The notes: generated by a model not told the origin, from the letters alone. DNA of 64,000 nucleotides from Microtetraspora sp. NBRC 13810 (GCF_030268685.1 NZ_BSRQ01000009.1:124001-188000), one strand, 5' to 3'. Counted from the first letter of the stretch, positions 15,151 through 24,200 are shown. Made by a program: numbers and translations.

Positions 15151-16944
15151 CTAGATCTGGTACGTCGGGAGCGGCTGCACCTTGGCGGCGCTGAGGGTGA
15201 GTTCGATCACATTGGTGGCCAGCACCAGGGGCTGCCGCTCCGCGACGAAGCGCTCCACATGCGGCTGCCGCTGGTGGTGGTGGTAGGCCATCTCGTCCCG
15301 GTAGATCTCGTAGACGATGCGCTGCAACGGGGCCGACTTCACCGAATGGCAGGAGTAGATCAGGCTGTCCGGCTCGCCCCTGCGCACCCCCTCGACGGTC
15401 TCCTCGGCCAGCCGGTCGAACGCGTCGCCCGCGCCGTCCATCAGCGTGAAGACGGTCAGCAGGCCGTAGATGCCGGGCGCGGGCCTGCCGCCGCCCTGCG
15501 GGCCGCCGCCGTAGCCCGGCGTCTCGCCGCCCGGGTACCGGCCGCCGCCGGGCATCCCGAACTCCTGCTCGGGGGCCCTGCCGCGCCTGCCGTCCGGGCG
15601 CTGGTGGGCGCCGGTGTCGCCATGCCTGCCGCCGCGCGGCGGCCCGCCCAGGTCGGGCCGGCCATCCGGACGGCCCGGGTCCCTCGTCGGGTCCCTGGAC
15701 AGGTCCCTGGCCGGGTCCCTGGACAGGTCGTGGGCCGGGTCGCGGCGGCCGCGGGTGCCCTCGGGCAGGCCGTACTGCGCCACGTCGGCGTCCATGATGT
15801 AGCCGGTGGCCGGGCCGCCGAACGGGTCGGCGTCACGGAACGCGGCGGACTCGCGCTGCCGCCGGTCCTCGCCGCGCGCGCGGCGCGGCTCCTGCTGCTG
15901 GCCGGGGAAGGGGTCGTCGGTGCGCGGCTGCATCCGCGCCGCGTAGTCGACCTCCTGCTCCCCCGCGCGGTACTCGGCCACGAGGTCACCGAGCCCGGAG
16001 CGCCGCTGTCCCGGCCGCCCGCCGCCCTGCCTGCCGGGCTGCCCCTGCCCGGGCCGGGGCGGCGCACCACGCTCGGAACCGCGCTCCTGCCCGCGTTCCT
16101 GGCCGCGCTCCTGGCCACGCTCCGGACCGCGCTCGGGGCCCCGCTCCATGCCGAAGTCGGCGGCGGCGCCGGCGCGCTCCCGCGCTCCGCGCCGCGGCGG
16201 CTCGGCCTCCGCGCGGCGGGAGGGGCGGCGGTCGTAGTCGTCGATCTGCTGCTCCTGCTCTTCCTCGTCGTCGTCCTCGTACGGCGCCAGCGGGCGGAGC
16301 ATGACGTACCAGATCCCGGCGGCGCCCGCCGTGAGCAGGGTCACCACGAAGATCCCCGGCACGCTGAAGCGGACCGCGGCCACCAGGGCGAGGCCGACCG
16401 GGCCGAGCACCAGCGCGGCGTGCATGTTGTCGGCGTCGTACTCGTCACCCTCGCGGAACCGCAGCACCGCGATGACCAGCCCGGCGACCAGGATGATCAC
16501 AGTGATCATATGCGTCACGGCGAGCAGGTAACCCGGGAAGGTGCCCCAGTGGCCGGGCCCGAGCGGGAGGGAGGTGGTGAACGGGCCGTTGACCGGGTCG
16601 GCGATCAGGATGACCGCGCCGACCAGGGTGAGAGCGCCGCCCCACAGCCATGTGAGGAATTTCACCGGCGTCTTCTTGGCCAGCAGCTGGAGCACGCCCA
16701 TCGAGAGCCACAGGGGTGCGATCAGGGCGCCGGTCAGCTGGTACAGCCGGAACGTGGTCGGGCCGAACCCGACCAGGGTGCCGGTGGCCGCCACGCCCAA
16801 TGACAGGCACAGCGCCGCGGTCGAAACGCTCCAGGCGCCCAGCCAGCCTGTCGGCTCGCTGCGGAGCCGGCCGATGAGAGCACCGGTGGCGATGGCGGCG
16901 AGCAGAGCTCCGGCGAATGCGAGGACGGCGACGAGGACTTCCAT
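15151..16944 (-). CDS. Membrane protein with RGxE repeats and C-terminal ABM (monooxygenase-like) domain
   Basis: A 597-residue protein with three parts. Residues 1-250 hold about seven hydrophobic helices. Residues about 255-475 are low complexity, with seven RG(P/Q/S)E units and a second block of D-x-SRDP repeats, and are highly charged. The last about 110 residues (from PAPGIYGLLTVFTLMDG) resemble the antibiotic biosynthesis monooxygenase fold, with YEIYRDEMAYHHHQRQPHVE and ERFVAERQ. The ATG at 16944 is chosen for a GGGAGG sequence 4 bases upstream. Such ABM domains are usually small soluble proteins, so tethering to a membrane domain by a disordered linker is unusual. It is divergent from the BldN-type sigma gene. 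Function unknown. Confidence 0.7.
   Translation of the reverse strand: MEVLVAVLAFAGALLAAIATGALIGRLRSEPTGWLGAWSVSTAALCLSLGVAATGTLVGFGPTTFRLYQLTGALIAPLWLSMGVLQLLAKKTPVKFLTWLWGGALTLVGAVILIADPVNGPFTTSLPLGPGHWGTFPGYLLAVTHMITVIILVAGLVIAVLRFREGDEYDADNMHAALVLGPVGLALVAAVRFSVPGIFVVTLLTAGAAGIWYVMLRPLAPYEDDDEEEQEQQIDDYDRRPSRRAEAEPPRRGARERAGAAADFGMERGPERGPERGQERGQERGQERGSERGAPPRPGQGQPGRQGGGRPGQRRSGLGDLVAEYRAGEQEVDYAARMQPRTDDPFPGQQQEPRRARGEDRRQRESAAFRDADPFGGPATGYIMDADVAQYGLPEGTRGRRDPAHDLSRDPARDLSRDPTRDPGRPDGRPDLGGPPRGGRHGDTGAHQRPDGRRGRAPEQEFGMPGGGRYPGGETPGYGGGPQGGGRPAPGIYGLLTVFTLMDGAGDAFDRLAEETVEGVRRGEPDSLIYSCHSVKSAPLQRIVYEIYRDEMAYHHHQRQPHVERFVAERQPLVLATNVIELTLSAAKVQPLPTYQI
16069..16152. repeat. 12-base tandem repeat encoding RGxE units
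   Basis: Seven 12-base units of the type GCGCTCCTGGCC with a few substitutions, in frame, encoding Arg-Gly-(Pro/Gln/Ser)-Glu repeats in the linker of the membrane-ABM protein. A second, more degenerate 12-base array at about 15677-15740 encodes the SRDP repeats of the same linker. Confidence 0.8.
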
Positions 16945-17134
16945 GGTGCCTCCCATGCTGCCGGACATTCCCCTCAACCCGGTAGCGGATGTCAGGACTC
17001 CCGCCGCCGGTCAAGCCGGTCCACACCGTATCCGCCGGTTACGGCATGTCATGACGTGGGCCAAGCAGATTGTGAAATTTCGATATCGTTTCTAGAGTGT
17101 TCGCACGCAGCCCCTTCCTCCCGAGGGACACCGG

Positions 17135-17794
17135 ATGCCGAATACCTGGCCGTTCGCCGGACTTCTCCCTTCCGCGTCGGCCGGAGTGGCACGGTCGCCG
17201 CGGGCGAACGAGCTCGCGGTCCATCACGACGTCGCCACGTCCGACGACGACGACCTGAGGACGCTGGTGCTGCGCGCCAAGACCGGCGACGCCGACGCGT
17301 TCGGAACGCTCTATGACCGGTATCTCGACCTGGTCTACCGCTACGTCTACTTCCGCGTGGGCTCACACGCGCTCGCCGAGGATCTCACGAGCGAGACCTT
17401 CCTCCGCGCGCTTCGCCGGATCGCGGACTTCACCTGGCAGGGGCGTGACTTCGGGGCCTGGCTCGTGACCATCGCCAGGAATCTCGTGACCGACCATTTC
17501 AAGTCCGGCCGCTACCGGCTGGAGGTGCCCACCGCGCAGGTGCTCGACATCCCGCTCGACGGCCCGCACATCCCGGAGAACGCCGTGGTCACCGCGATGA
17601 TCAACGACCGGGTGCTGCGTGCCGTACGGGAGCTCAACCCCGAGCAGCAGGAGTGCGTGGTGCTGCGCTTCCTGCACGGCATGACGCTGGCCGAGACGGC
17701 GTTCATCATGGGCAAGAAGAGCGGTGCGATCAAGGCATTACAGTTCCGGGCGACCCGCGCCCTGGCCCGCGCGCTGCGCGGGGACCTGCATTGA
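17135..17794 (+). CDS. bldN: ECF RNA polymerase sigma factor, BldN-like
   Basis: A 219-residue ECF sigma factor. Region 2 spans about residues 42-95 (LRTLVLRAKTGDADAFGTLY and LAEDLTSETFLRAL); region 4 about 150-210 with LNPEQQECVVLRFLHGMTL and a helix-turn-helix near IMGKKSGAIKALQFRAT. The ATG at 17135 gives about 40 extra residues before region 2, similar in kind to the N-terminal pro-sequence of Streptomyces BldN but shorter. Assignment to BldN rests on similarity, on the DUF5667 (RsbN-like) gene next door and on the hem-rex neighbourhood, which is also found around bldN in Streptomyces. BldN controls aerial hyphae genes there; the regulon here is inferred. Confidence 0.75.
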   Translation: MPNTWPFAGLLPSASAGVARSPRANELAVHHDVATSDDDDLRTLVLRAKTGDADAFGTLYDRYLDLVYRYVYFRVGSHALAEDLTSETFLRALRRIADFTWQGRDFGAWLVTIARNLVTDHFKSGRYRLEVPTAQVLDIPLDGPHIPENAVVTAMINDRVLRAVRELNPEQQECVVLRFLHGMTLAETAFIMGKKSGAIKALQFRATRALARALRGDLH

Positions 17795-17928
17795 CGACGC
17801 CACCGGTCCGGCCACCGGTGCGGGTCCGCCCGGCGATCCGGGTGGAGCACGTAACCTCGCGGGGCAACCTGTCGTTAGGCAAGTGACAACACCGGAAAAT
17901 CATCACTCGGGGGCGGCAGGGAGCGGGC

Positions 17929-18624
17929 ATGCGTAGGTGGCGACCCATGTTGCGGCGTCACGCCGCCGCACGTCGCGCCCACGCCCGGCTCACCGGGCAG
18001 CTCAGCGATCTCGGATCCCGGATGAGCGGCGGGCCGCGCCCGGAGTTCCGTGCCCGGCTCCGCGGCGATCTGCTCAGCGTGTACGCCGAGGAGCGAGAGG
18101 AGCCCGGACAACCCGGCGCCGACCGGCCGGCCGCGTCCCGGCGGCACCCCCGGCTGCGGATCTTCCCGCAGGTCCTGGCGTTCGCCATGGCGCTGGTGAT
18201 GATGGTCACCGCGCTGGTCGCCTATCGTTCCGTGCCCGGGGACACGCTCTACCCGCTCAAGCGCGGGGCGGAGTCCGCCCTGGTCAGGCTGAGCCCGGAT
18301 GCCGAGGACCAGGCCAGGCGGGAGCTCGCCGCGGCGCACGAGCGGGCGGTCGAGGTCGCCGAGCTGCTCGGTCCCCGGGCGCACGAGCCGTCCAGGGAGC
18401 TGGTGGACGAGACCCTCGCGGACATGGAGCAGACCACCCGCTCGGCCGTCACCAAGCTGCGGCGCGCGAAGCGGAAGGATCCGCAATCCAGGTCACGCCT
18501 GCGGCGATTCGCGGAGGAACAGCACAACATGGTGGCCCCGATGGTGCCCAAGATGGACGAGGAAAGCCGCCGCAAGGCCAAGGGTTACCTCAACTACATC
18601 GACGGCTTCGTCGCGCCAGATTGA
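17929..18624 (+). CDS. rsbN: DUF5667 membrane protein, RsbN-like anti-sigma factor
   Basis: A 231-residue single-pass membrane protein. A basic cytosolic N-terminal region of about 79 residues precedes one membrane helix (about residues 80-99), then the DUF5667 signature SVPGDTLYPLKR (101-112) and a long charged alpha-helical extracytoplasmic domain. In Streptomyces, RsbN is a DUF5667-containing membrane anti-sigma factor whose N-terminus binds BldN. The gene follows the sigma gene after 134 bases, on the same strand. ATG at 17929. The anti-sigma role is inferred from synteny and topology, not from a recognisable zinc anti-sigma motif. Confidence 0.72.
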   Translation: MRRWRPMLRRHAAARRAHARLTGQLSDLGSRMSGGPRPEFRARLRGDLLSVYAEEREEPGQPGADRPAASRRHPRLRIFPQVLAFAMALVMMVTALVAYRSVPGDTLYPLKRGAESALVRLSPDAEDQARRELAAAHERAVEVAELLGPRAHEPSRELVDETLADMEQTTRSAVTKLRRAKRKDPQSRSRLRRFAEEQHNMVAPMVPKMDEESRRKAKGYLNYIDGFVAPD

Positions 18625-18687
18625 CGTCATGCGCCGCTAACACGACATACCGGTCGCGGCTAACTCCGGCGGTTAAGCTGAGTGGCT

Positions 18688-19563
18688 ATGAGGCGGCTAT
18701 TACTACGGCGTGGGCCCGTGACGGCGGGCGAGCTGGCGGGCGCGGTAGCGGCGGCCACGGCCGTGAACCGGCCGCCGGCCGAGCCGGACCCGGTCGCGGC
18801 GGCCTTCTTCGACGTGGACAACACGATGATGCGCGGCGCCTCGATCTACCACTTCGCCCGCGGCCTGGCCGCCCGGGGCCTGTTCACCAGCCGTGACCTG
18901 CTGAAGTTCGCCGTCGGGCAGGCTTATTTCCGGGTGCGCGGCCACGAGAACCCCGCGCACATCGCCGAGGCCAAGGAGACCGCGCTCGCGTTCGTGGCCG
19001 GCCTTAAGGTCAACGACGTCATCTCGCTCGGCGAGGAGATCTACGACGAGGTTATGGCCGACCGCATCTGGAACGGCACCCGCGCGCTCGCCCAGGGCCA
19101 CCTCGACGCCGGGCAGCGGGTCTGGCTGGTCACCGCCACGCCGATCGAGCTGGCCAGCGTGATCGCCAGGCGGCTGGGCCTGACCGGCGCGCTCGGCACC
19201 GTCGCCGAGACAGAGAACGGCGTCTACACCGGGCGCCTCGTCGGCGACCTGCTGCACGGCCCCGCCAAGGCCGAGGCGGTCCGCGCCCTGGCCCGCCGCG
19301 AGGGGCTGGACCTCATGCGCTGCTCCGCCTACAGCGACTCGGCCAACGACCTGCCCATGCTGTCCCTGGTCGGCCACGCGCACGCGATCAACCCGGACAA
19401 CGAGCTACGCGAGCACGCCAGACTGCACGGCTGGGATGTCAACGACTACCGCACCGGCCGCAAGGCCACGATGATCGGCCTGCCCATCGCGGCCGGTGCG
19501 GGCGCGGTGGCGGGCGGCATCGCCGCCGCCATCGCCCTCCGCAAGCACTACCGCTCCCCCTGA
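18688..19563 (+). CDS. HAD-IB family hydrolase with C-terminal membrane anchor
   Basis: A 291-residue HAD phosphatase of the SerB-like IB class. Motif I is FFDVDNTMM (nucleophile Asp42, Asp44), motif II lies near LVTATP, and motif III/IV is [11 protein letters not shown]. After the catalytic domain, a glycine/alanine-rich hydrophobic stretch ([20 protein letters not shown]) ends in a basic tail, suggesting tail anchoring. An in-frame GTG at 18682 is possible; ATG at 18688 is preferred, and a TAAGCT -10-like box lies 8 bases before it. A HAD gene in this position next to the bldN/rsbN pair is common in actinomycetes. The substrate is unknown. Confidence 0.88.
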   Translation: MRRLLLRRGPVTAGELAGAVAAATAVNRPPAEPDPVAAAFFDVDNTMMRGASIYHFARGLAARGLFTSRDLLKFAVGQAYFRVRGHENPAHIAEAKETALAFVAGLKVNDVISLGEEIYDEVMADRIWNGTRALAQGHLDAGQRVWLVTATPIELASVIARRLGLTGALGTVAETENGVYTGRLVGDLLHGPAKAEAVRALARREGLDLMRCSAYSDSANDLPMLSLVGHAHAINPDNELREHARLHGWDVNDYRTGRKATMIGLPIAAGAGAVAGGIAAAIALRKHYRSP

Positions 19564-19567
19564 GAAG

Positions 19568-19834
19568 CTAGTCGGCCACCTTCTCGGCGGCGACGGGGAG
19601 CGCCTGGGGGGTCATCACCCGCGGTGCCTCGATGATCACATCCGAGAAGATGTCGAAGACGAGGGCGAGCACGCCGCCGACGGCGCAGAGGCCGACACCC
19701 GTCCAGATCAGGGCCCAGTTCGGTCCCATCGTGAAGGCGACGCCGCCGATGGTGAACCCGATCAGGATGGTGATCACGGCGAGCCATGACTTCGGGTTGC
19801 CCCCGTGGTTCCCGATGTTCCTGGAGTCGGTCAT
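19568..19834 (-). CDS. HGxxG-motif small membrane protein
   Basis: An 88-residue protein of an actinobacterial family named for its N-terminal His-Gly-x-x-Gly type motif, here NHGGNPKSW (residues 9-17; the second glycine is one position early). Two membrane helices follow, at about 18-40 (WLAVITILIGFTIGGVAF) and 45-66, with a short cytosolic tail ending VAAEKVAD. It converges on the HAD gene with only 4 bases between stops. The role of the family is unknown; small two-helix proteins of this sort often associate with larger membrane complexes. Confidence 0.78.
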   Translation of the reverse strand: MTDSRNIGNHGGNPKSWLAVITILIGFTIGGVAFTMGPNWALIWTGVGLCAVGGVLALVFDIFSDVIIEAPRVMTPQALPVAAEKVAD

Positions 19835-19962
19835 GATGCCTGGCTGTCCCTTCTAGTGAGAGATGACGATTGTCTCGCGACGGGGAGCCGCTCCGGGCGC
19901 CGGGGGGATGCTAGCCGGTTTCCCCGCCGACGATGGATCCGGGGCGGCCTTAGGGTGTGGCC

Positions 19963-20706
19963 GTGACGAGACATATCCGGTTCTCCCGTGTGCACAACTT
20001 CCGCGATCTCGGCGGTTACGCCGCCGATGCGGGCCTGACGGTGCGGTGGGGGCGGCTGTACCGTTCGGACTCGCTGGCCAAGCTCCAGGGCGCGGACTGG
20101 GACCGTTTCCTGGCCCTCGGCGTGCGCACGGTGATCGACCTGCGCTACCCGTGGGAGATCGCGGCCAGGGGCCGGATCCCCGAGAGCGACGGCCTCGGCT
20201 ACCACAACCTGAGCATCGAGCACCGGCCCTACGACCAGGAGGCGCTGGGCGCCGACGTCGAGCCCGGCCGCTACCTCGCGGACCGCTTCGGCGAGGTGGC
20301 CCACGACGGGACCGCCGAGATCCGGCGGGCGCTGGAGGTCGTGGCGGAAGGTGACGCCCCCGCGGTCTTCCACTGCGCGTCCGGCAAGGACCGCACCGGC
20401 CTGCTGGCCGCGCTCATCCTGTCCCTGCTCGGAGTGTCGGAGGAGGACGTCGTCGCCGACTTCGCGCTCACCGAGCTGGCCACGGCCGGGCTGGTCGCCG
20501 ACTGGAGCGCCAGGAACGAGGGCCGCGCGCCGAGGTGGCCCGGGTACGGCAGGGCGCCGGGCGAGGTCATGCGGCTCTTCCTGGCCGACCTGACCGCGTC
20601 CTACGGCTCGGTGCGCGGTTACACGGCGGACCGGCTCGGAGTTGACGACGAACTGGTCACTCTGCTGCGTAAACAGCTCCTGGAAGACCGCGATGGAACG
20701 CTCTAA
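19963..20706 (+). CDS. Tyrosine-type protein phosphatase
   Basis: A 247-residue phosphatase of the bacterial tyrosine/dual-specificity group with the P-loop FHCASGKDRTG (Cys138 to Arg144) and N-terminal HNFRDLGGYA (11-20) plus LYRSDSL. This is the layout of the MptpB/Y_phosphatase3 family. The GTG at 19963 is preferred to the GTG at 19957 because the TAGGGT -10 box at 19951 is then 6 bases upstream, the leaderless arrangement. Targets could be phosphotyrosine proteins or phosphoinositides; this cannot be told from sequence. Its stop lies 4 bases before the palindrome at 20711. Confidence 0.88.
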   Translation: MTRHIRFSRVHNFRDLGGYAADAGLTVRWGRLYRSDSLAKLQGADWDRFLALGVRTVIDLRYPWEIAARGRIPESDGLGYHNLSIEHRPYDQEALGADVEPGRYLADRFGEVAHDGTAEIRRALEVVAEGDAPAVFHCASGKDRTGLLAALILSLLGVSEEDVVADFALTELATAGLVADWSARNEGRAPRWPGYGRAPGEVMRLFLADLTASYGSVRGYTADRLGVDDELVTLLRKQLLEDRDGTL

Positions 20707-20710
20707 AACG

Positions 20711-20723
20711 TTCAGTGACTGAA
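20711..20723. promoter_or_regulatory. Palindrome TTCAGT-G-ACTGAA upstream of GH95 gene
   Basis: A perfect 13-base palindrome 45 bases upstream of the -35 element of the GH95 promoter. It matches, with consensus TWCAGTSACTGWA, a second copy at 24114-24126 in front of the IclR operon. Candidate binding site of the IclR regulator. Confidence 0.6.
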
Positions 20724-20767
20724 ATGACAGCCCCGAGTCCTCCTACCTATCGTCTCCAGAACAAGTC

Positions 20768-20796
20768 TTGACAGCTCACCAACCCACTGCAAACAT
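20768..20796 (+). promoter_or_regulatory. Promoter of GH95 gene
   Basis: Perfect -35 TTGACA (20768-20773), 17-base spacer, -10-like AAACAT (20791-20796). The spacer length and the AAAYAT -10 match the promoter found before the IclR operon. The remaining leader to the ATG at 20971 is about 170 bases, lower in GC than its surroundings, and shows no gene. Confidence 0.55.
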
Positions 20797-20970
20797 CGCA
20801 AAAAACCCGCAATCTCCCTGAAACACGCTTGGAACACCTCCAAGGACATGCACAAATCGTCAAGCGGCTGGACCAGCGCCCTCCAGCCTTCACCGCGGTA
20901 CCGGAGGTAACAGCAGCAAGCCGCGGCGGCGCGCGCCTTGCCTGACACCCCCCGGTCAGGAAGGAAGTTC

Positions 20971-23900
20971 ATGTCACCACGCCCTCGACCGTGGCCCCGG
21001 TTACGTGTGACCGGCCTGTCCCGGACACTTCGAGCCTCAGCCGCCGCCGCGCTCGTCCTCGCCGCCGGCCTGTACGGTCAGCCGGTCATCCCCGCCCAGG
21101 CGGCAGCGGCGGCCCTGCCCGCCGTGGACGACCTCACCCTCTGGTACGACAAGCCGGCCACCAACTGGGAGACCCAGTCGCTGCCGATCGGCAACGGGGC
21201 GCTCGGGGCGAGCGTCTTCGGCGGGGTCGGCACCGAGCAGATCCAGTTCAACGAGAAGTCGCTGTGGACCGGCGGTCCCGGCGCCTCCGGCTACAACTTC
21301 GGCAACTGGACCTCGCCGCGGCCCAACGCGATCAACGAGGTCCAGGCCCAGATCGACCGCGACACCCGGATGACCCCGGAGGCGGTGGCGGCGAAGCTCG
21401 GCCAGGGCAAGACCGGCTTCGGCTCCTACCAGACCTTCGGCGACATCTGGCTGGACACCGGGCACGCGAACGCCACGAACTACCGCAGGGATCTCAGCCT
21501 GCGCGAGGCGGTCGCCCGGGTCGGCTACACCGCCGGCGGCGTCGAGTACACCCGGGAGTACTTCGCCAGCTACCCCGGCAACGTGATCGTCGGCCGGATC
21601 TCGGCCAACCAGACGGGCCGGGTGTCCTTCACCCTGCGCACGTCGTCCCCGCGCAACGACAAGCAGGTGACGGTCTCCAACGGCCGGCTGCGGATCAGGG
21701 GCACGCTGGCCGACAACGGCATGCGGTTCGAGTCCCAGATCCAGGTGATCACCCAGGGCGGCAGCCGTACGGACGCCGGGGACCGGATCACGGTGAGCAA
21801 CGCGAACAGCGCGATGTTCGTCATGTCGGCGGGCACCGACTACGCGCCCACCTACCCCTCCTACCGGGGCGCGGACCCGCAGTCCAAGGTGACCAACGCG
21901 GTGAACCAGGCGGCGGGGCAGAGCTTCGACGCGCTGCGGCAGGCCCACCTCACCGACTACAAACGGCTCTTCGACCGGGTGAACCTGAACATCGGGCAGG
22001 CGACCCCGTCGATCACCACCGACCGGCTGCGCGCCGCCTACACCGGCGGCGGCTCGGCGAACGACCGGGCGCTGGAGGCGATGTTCTTCGCCTACGGCCG
22101 CTATCTGCTGATCTCCTCCTCCCGGGAGGGGTCCATGCCGGCCAATCTGCAGGGGGTGTGGAACAACTCCACCAACCCGCCGTGGTCGGCCGACTACCAC
22201 GTCAACATCAACCTGCAGATGAACTACTGGCCGGCCGAGATGACCAACCTCGCGGAGACGACGGTGCCCTTCGACCGGTACGTCCAGTCGATGGTGCCGG
22301 CCGGGCGGAAGACCGCGCAGGACATGTTCGGCTCGCGCGGCTGGGTGGTGATGAACGAGACGAACCCGTTCGGCTTCACCGGCGTGCACAACTGGGCGAG
22401 CTCCTTCTGGTTCCCCGAGGCGGCCGCCTGGCTGACCCAGCACATGTACGACCGCTACCGCTTCAGCGGCGACCTGACCTACCTGCGCGACGTGGCCTAC
22501 CCGGTGCTGAAGGGCGCCGCGGAGTTCTGGCTGGACAACCTGCACACCGACCCGCGTGACGGCAGGCTGGTCGTCTCGCCGAGCTACTCGCCGGAGCAGG
22601 GCGACTTCTCGGCCGGCGCCTCGATGTCCCAGCAGATCGTCTTCGAGGTGCTGACCAACAGCCTGGACGCGGCCCGCCGGCTGAACGTCGACACCGGCTT
22701 CCAGTCCGAGGTGCAGAACACCCTGAACCGGCTGGACCCGGGCATCCGGATCGGCTCGTGGGGCCAGCTCCAGGAGTGGAAGGCCGACTGGGACAACCCG
22801 AGCAACGACCACCGGCACGTGTCCCACCTCTACGCCCTGCACCCGGGACGGCAGATCGTCACCGGCACCCCGGCCGCCCAGGCGGCCAAGGTCTCGCTGA
22901 CCGCGCGCGGCGACGGCGGCACCGGCTGGAGCAAGGCGTGGAAGATCAACTTCTGGGCGCGGCTGCTGGACGGCGACCACGCGCACAAGATGCTGAGCGA
23001 GCAGCTCAAGTCCTCCACCCTGGAGAACCTCTGGGACACCCACCCGCCGTTCCAGATCGACGGCAACTTCGGCGCCACCTCCGGGGTCGCCGAGATGCTG
23101 CTGCAGAGCCAGCATGACACCATCCACGTGCTGCCCGCGCTGCCGGCCGCCTGGCCGACCGGCTCGGTCACCGGGCTGCGCGCCCGGGGCGACGTGACCG
23201 TGGACGCCGCCTGGCGCAACCGCGCCGGGGAGCGGATCACCGTGAAGCCCGGCAAGTCCGGCCAGCTCAAGGTGCGCTCCGGGCTGATCTCCGGTACCTA
23301 CCAGATCCGCGACGAGCAGGGCGCCACGGTGAGCGCGACCCGCAGCGGTGACACGCTCACCTGGACCGGCCAGGCGGGCAAGACCTACACGATCACCGGC
23401 CAGGGCGGCGGTCCGACCACGCCGTGCGCGGTGCCCCCGGCCGACCGCGCGGTCGTCGCCTGGGACCCGTCCTCCGGCACCTCGGTCGCGGACGCCTCGG
23501 GCAGCGGCCGGCCGGCCACGATCACCGGCGGCGCCTCCTACGAGTCCGGCGCGCCCACCGGCAGCGGCCTGGTGCTGAACGGCTCGAACTACCTGTCCAG
23601 CGGCACGACGACGCTCGGGTTCCTGCGCGAGGCCACCTTCGCGGCCGAGGTCAAGATCGGCGGCAGCGGGTACCGGCGGCTGTTCGACTCCCAGCCGTCC
23701 GGCAACCCGGGCACCGACGGGATCATCATCGACGTGACGCCGTCGGGCAACGTGCGCTTCATCGGCGCCGGGCGCAACGTCACGACGAACGCCGTCCTGC
23801 CCACCGGCCGTTACCTCGACCTGGTGGTCACCATGACCGCGCAGGGGACGATCGACGTCTACGTGGACGGGACGCGGCTGGGCGGCGGCAGCGCCGCCGC

Positions 23901-24054
23901 CGACGGCATCAACGCCTGCGCCGCGCGTCCGCTGCGCTTCGCCGTGGACCAGAACGGCGGCCAGCGGCTCACCGGCGGGGTGGACCGGATGGCGATCCTG
24001 CCCCGGGCGCTGCCCGCCGGCGAGGTCCGATCCTGGCGGGACATCGCGTTCTGA
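20971..24054 (+). CDS. Secreted GH95 alpha-L-fucosidase-type glycoside hydrolase with LamG-like C-terminal domain
   Basis: A 1027-residue exported enzyme. The ATG at 20971 has AGGAAGGA 6 bases upstream and gives a signal peptide ending near IPAQAAAAAL. The GH95 N-terminal beta-sandwich starts at LTLWYDKPATNWETQSLPIG; the (alpha/alpha)6 catalytic part carries NINLQMNYWPAE (Asn412, Asn414), SPSYSPEQG (general-acid Glu region) and QIDGNFGATSG (Asp697), the residues known from Bifidobacterium AfcA. Residues about 820-1025 form a concanavalin/LamG-like domain after a Gly/Pro linker, probably for polysaccharide binding. GH95 enzymes release alpha-1,2-L-fucose or alpha-L-galactose from glycans. It stands alone, with its own promoter and a strong 3' stem-loop. 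Confidence 0.93.
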   Translation: MSPRPRPWPRLRVTGLSRTLRASAAAALVLAAGLYGQPVIPAQAAAAALPAVDDLTLWYDKPATNWETQSLPIGNGALGASVFGGVGTEQIQFNEKSLWTGGPGASGYNFGNWTSPRPNAINEVQAQIDRDTRMTPEAVAAKLGQGKTGFGSYQTFGDIWLDTGHANATNYRRDLSLREAVARVGYTAGGVEYTREYFASYPGNVIVGRISANQTGRVSFTLRTSSPRNDKQVTVSNGRLRIRGTLADNGMRFESQIQVITQGGSRTDAGDRITVSNANSAMFVMSAGTDYAPTYPSYRGADPQSKVTNAVNQAAGQSFDALRQAHLTDYKRLFDRVNLNIGQATPSITTDRLRAAYTGGGSANDRALEAMFFAYGRYLLISSSREGSMPANLQGVWNNSTNPPWSADYHVNINLQMNYWPAEMTNLAETTVPFDRYVQSMVPAGRKTAQDMFGSRGWVVMNETNPFGFTGVHNWASSFWFPEAAAWLTQHMYDRYRFSGDLTYLRDVAYPVLKGAAEFWLDNLHTDPRDGRLVVSPSYSPEQGDFSAGASMSQQIVFEVLTNSLDAARRLNVDTGFQSEVQNTLNRLDPGIRIGSWGQLQEWKADWDNPSNDHRHVSHLYALHPGRQIVTGTPAAQAAKVSLTARGDGGTGWSKAWKINFWARLLDGDHAHKMLSEQLKSSTLENLWDTHPPFQIDGNFGATSGVAEMLLQSQHDTIHVLPALPAAWPTGSVTGLRARGDVTVDAAWRNRAGERITVKPGKSGQLKVRSGLISGTYQIRDEQGATVSATRSGDTLTWTGQAGKTYTITGQGGGPTTPCAVPPADRAVVAWDPSSGTSVADASGSGRPATITGGASYESGAPTGSGLVLNGSNYLSSGTTTLGFLREATFAAEVKIGGSGYRRLFDSQPSGNPGTDGIIIDVTPSGNVRFIGAGRNVTTNAVLPTGRYLDLVVTMTAQGTIDVYVDGTRLGGGSAAADGINACAARPLRFAVDQNGGQRLTGGVDRMAILPRALPAGEVRSWRDIAF

Positions 24055-24060
24055 CACCGC

Positions 24061-24098
24061 TCGCGGGCGGAGGGTGACCGGCTGCCCTCCGCCCGCGA
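24061..24098 (+). terminator. Terminator of GH95 gene
   Basis: A perfect 14-base stem (24061-24074 with 24085-24098) and a 10-base loop starting 6 bases after the GH95 stop. There is no T-tract directly after it, which is usual for actinomycete terminators. Confidence 0.8.
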
Positions 24099-24113
24099 CC
24101 CGGGTCCGAAACA

Positions 24114-24126
24114 TACAGTCACTGTA
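24114..24126. promoter_or_regulatory. Palindrome TACAGT-C-ACTGTA upstream of IclR operon
   Basis: A perfect 13-base palindrome 74 bases upstream of the -35 of the IclR operon. It differs from the copy before GH95 only in the complementary W positions and the centre base. The far-upstream position would suit an activator or a looping repressor. Confidence 0.6.
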
Positions 24127-24200
24127 AGTTTTTTTCCGTTTCCGCAGGTAGCCGTTTTGCGGGCACTCACTCACCACTGTTCACGTGACCGAAATGAGTG

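Noticed and set aside
21037-24177. A 1046-codon leftward open frame opposite the GH95 gene
   Set aside because: Antisense shadow with biased Val/Gly/Arg/His composition and no motif; the plus-strand GH95 enzyme has catalytic residues and a signal peptide.
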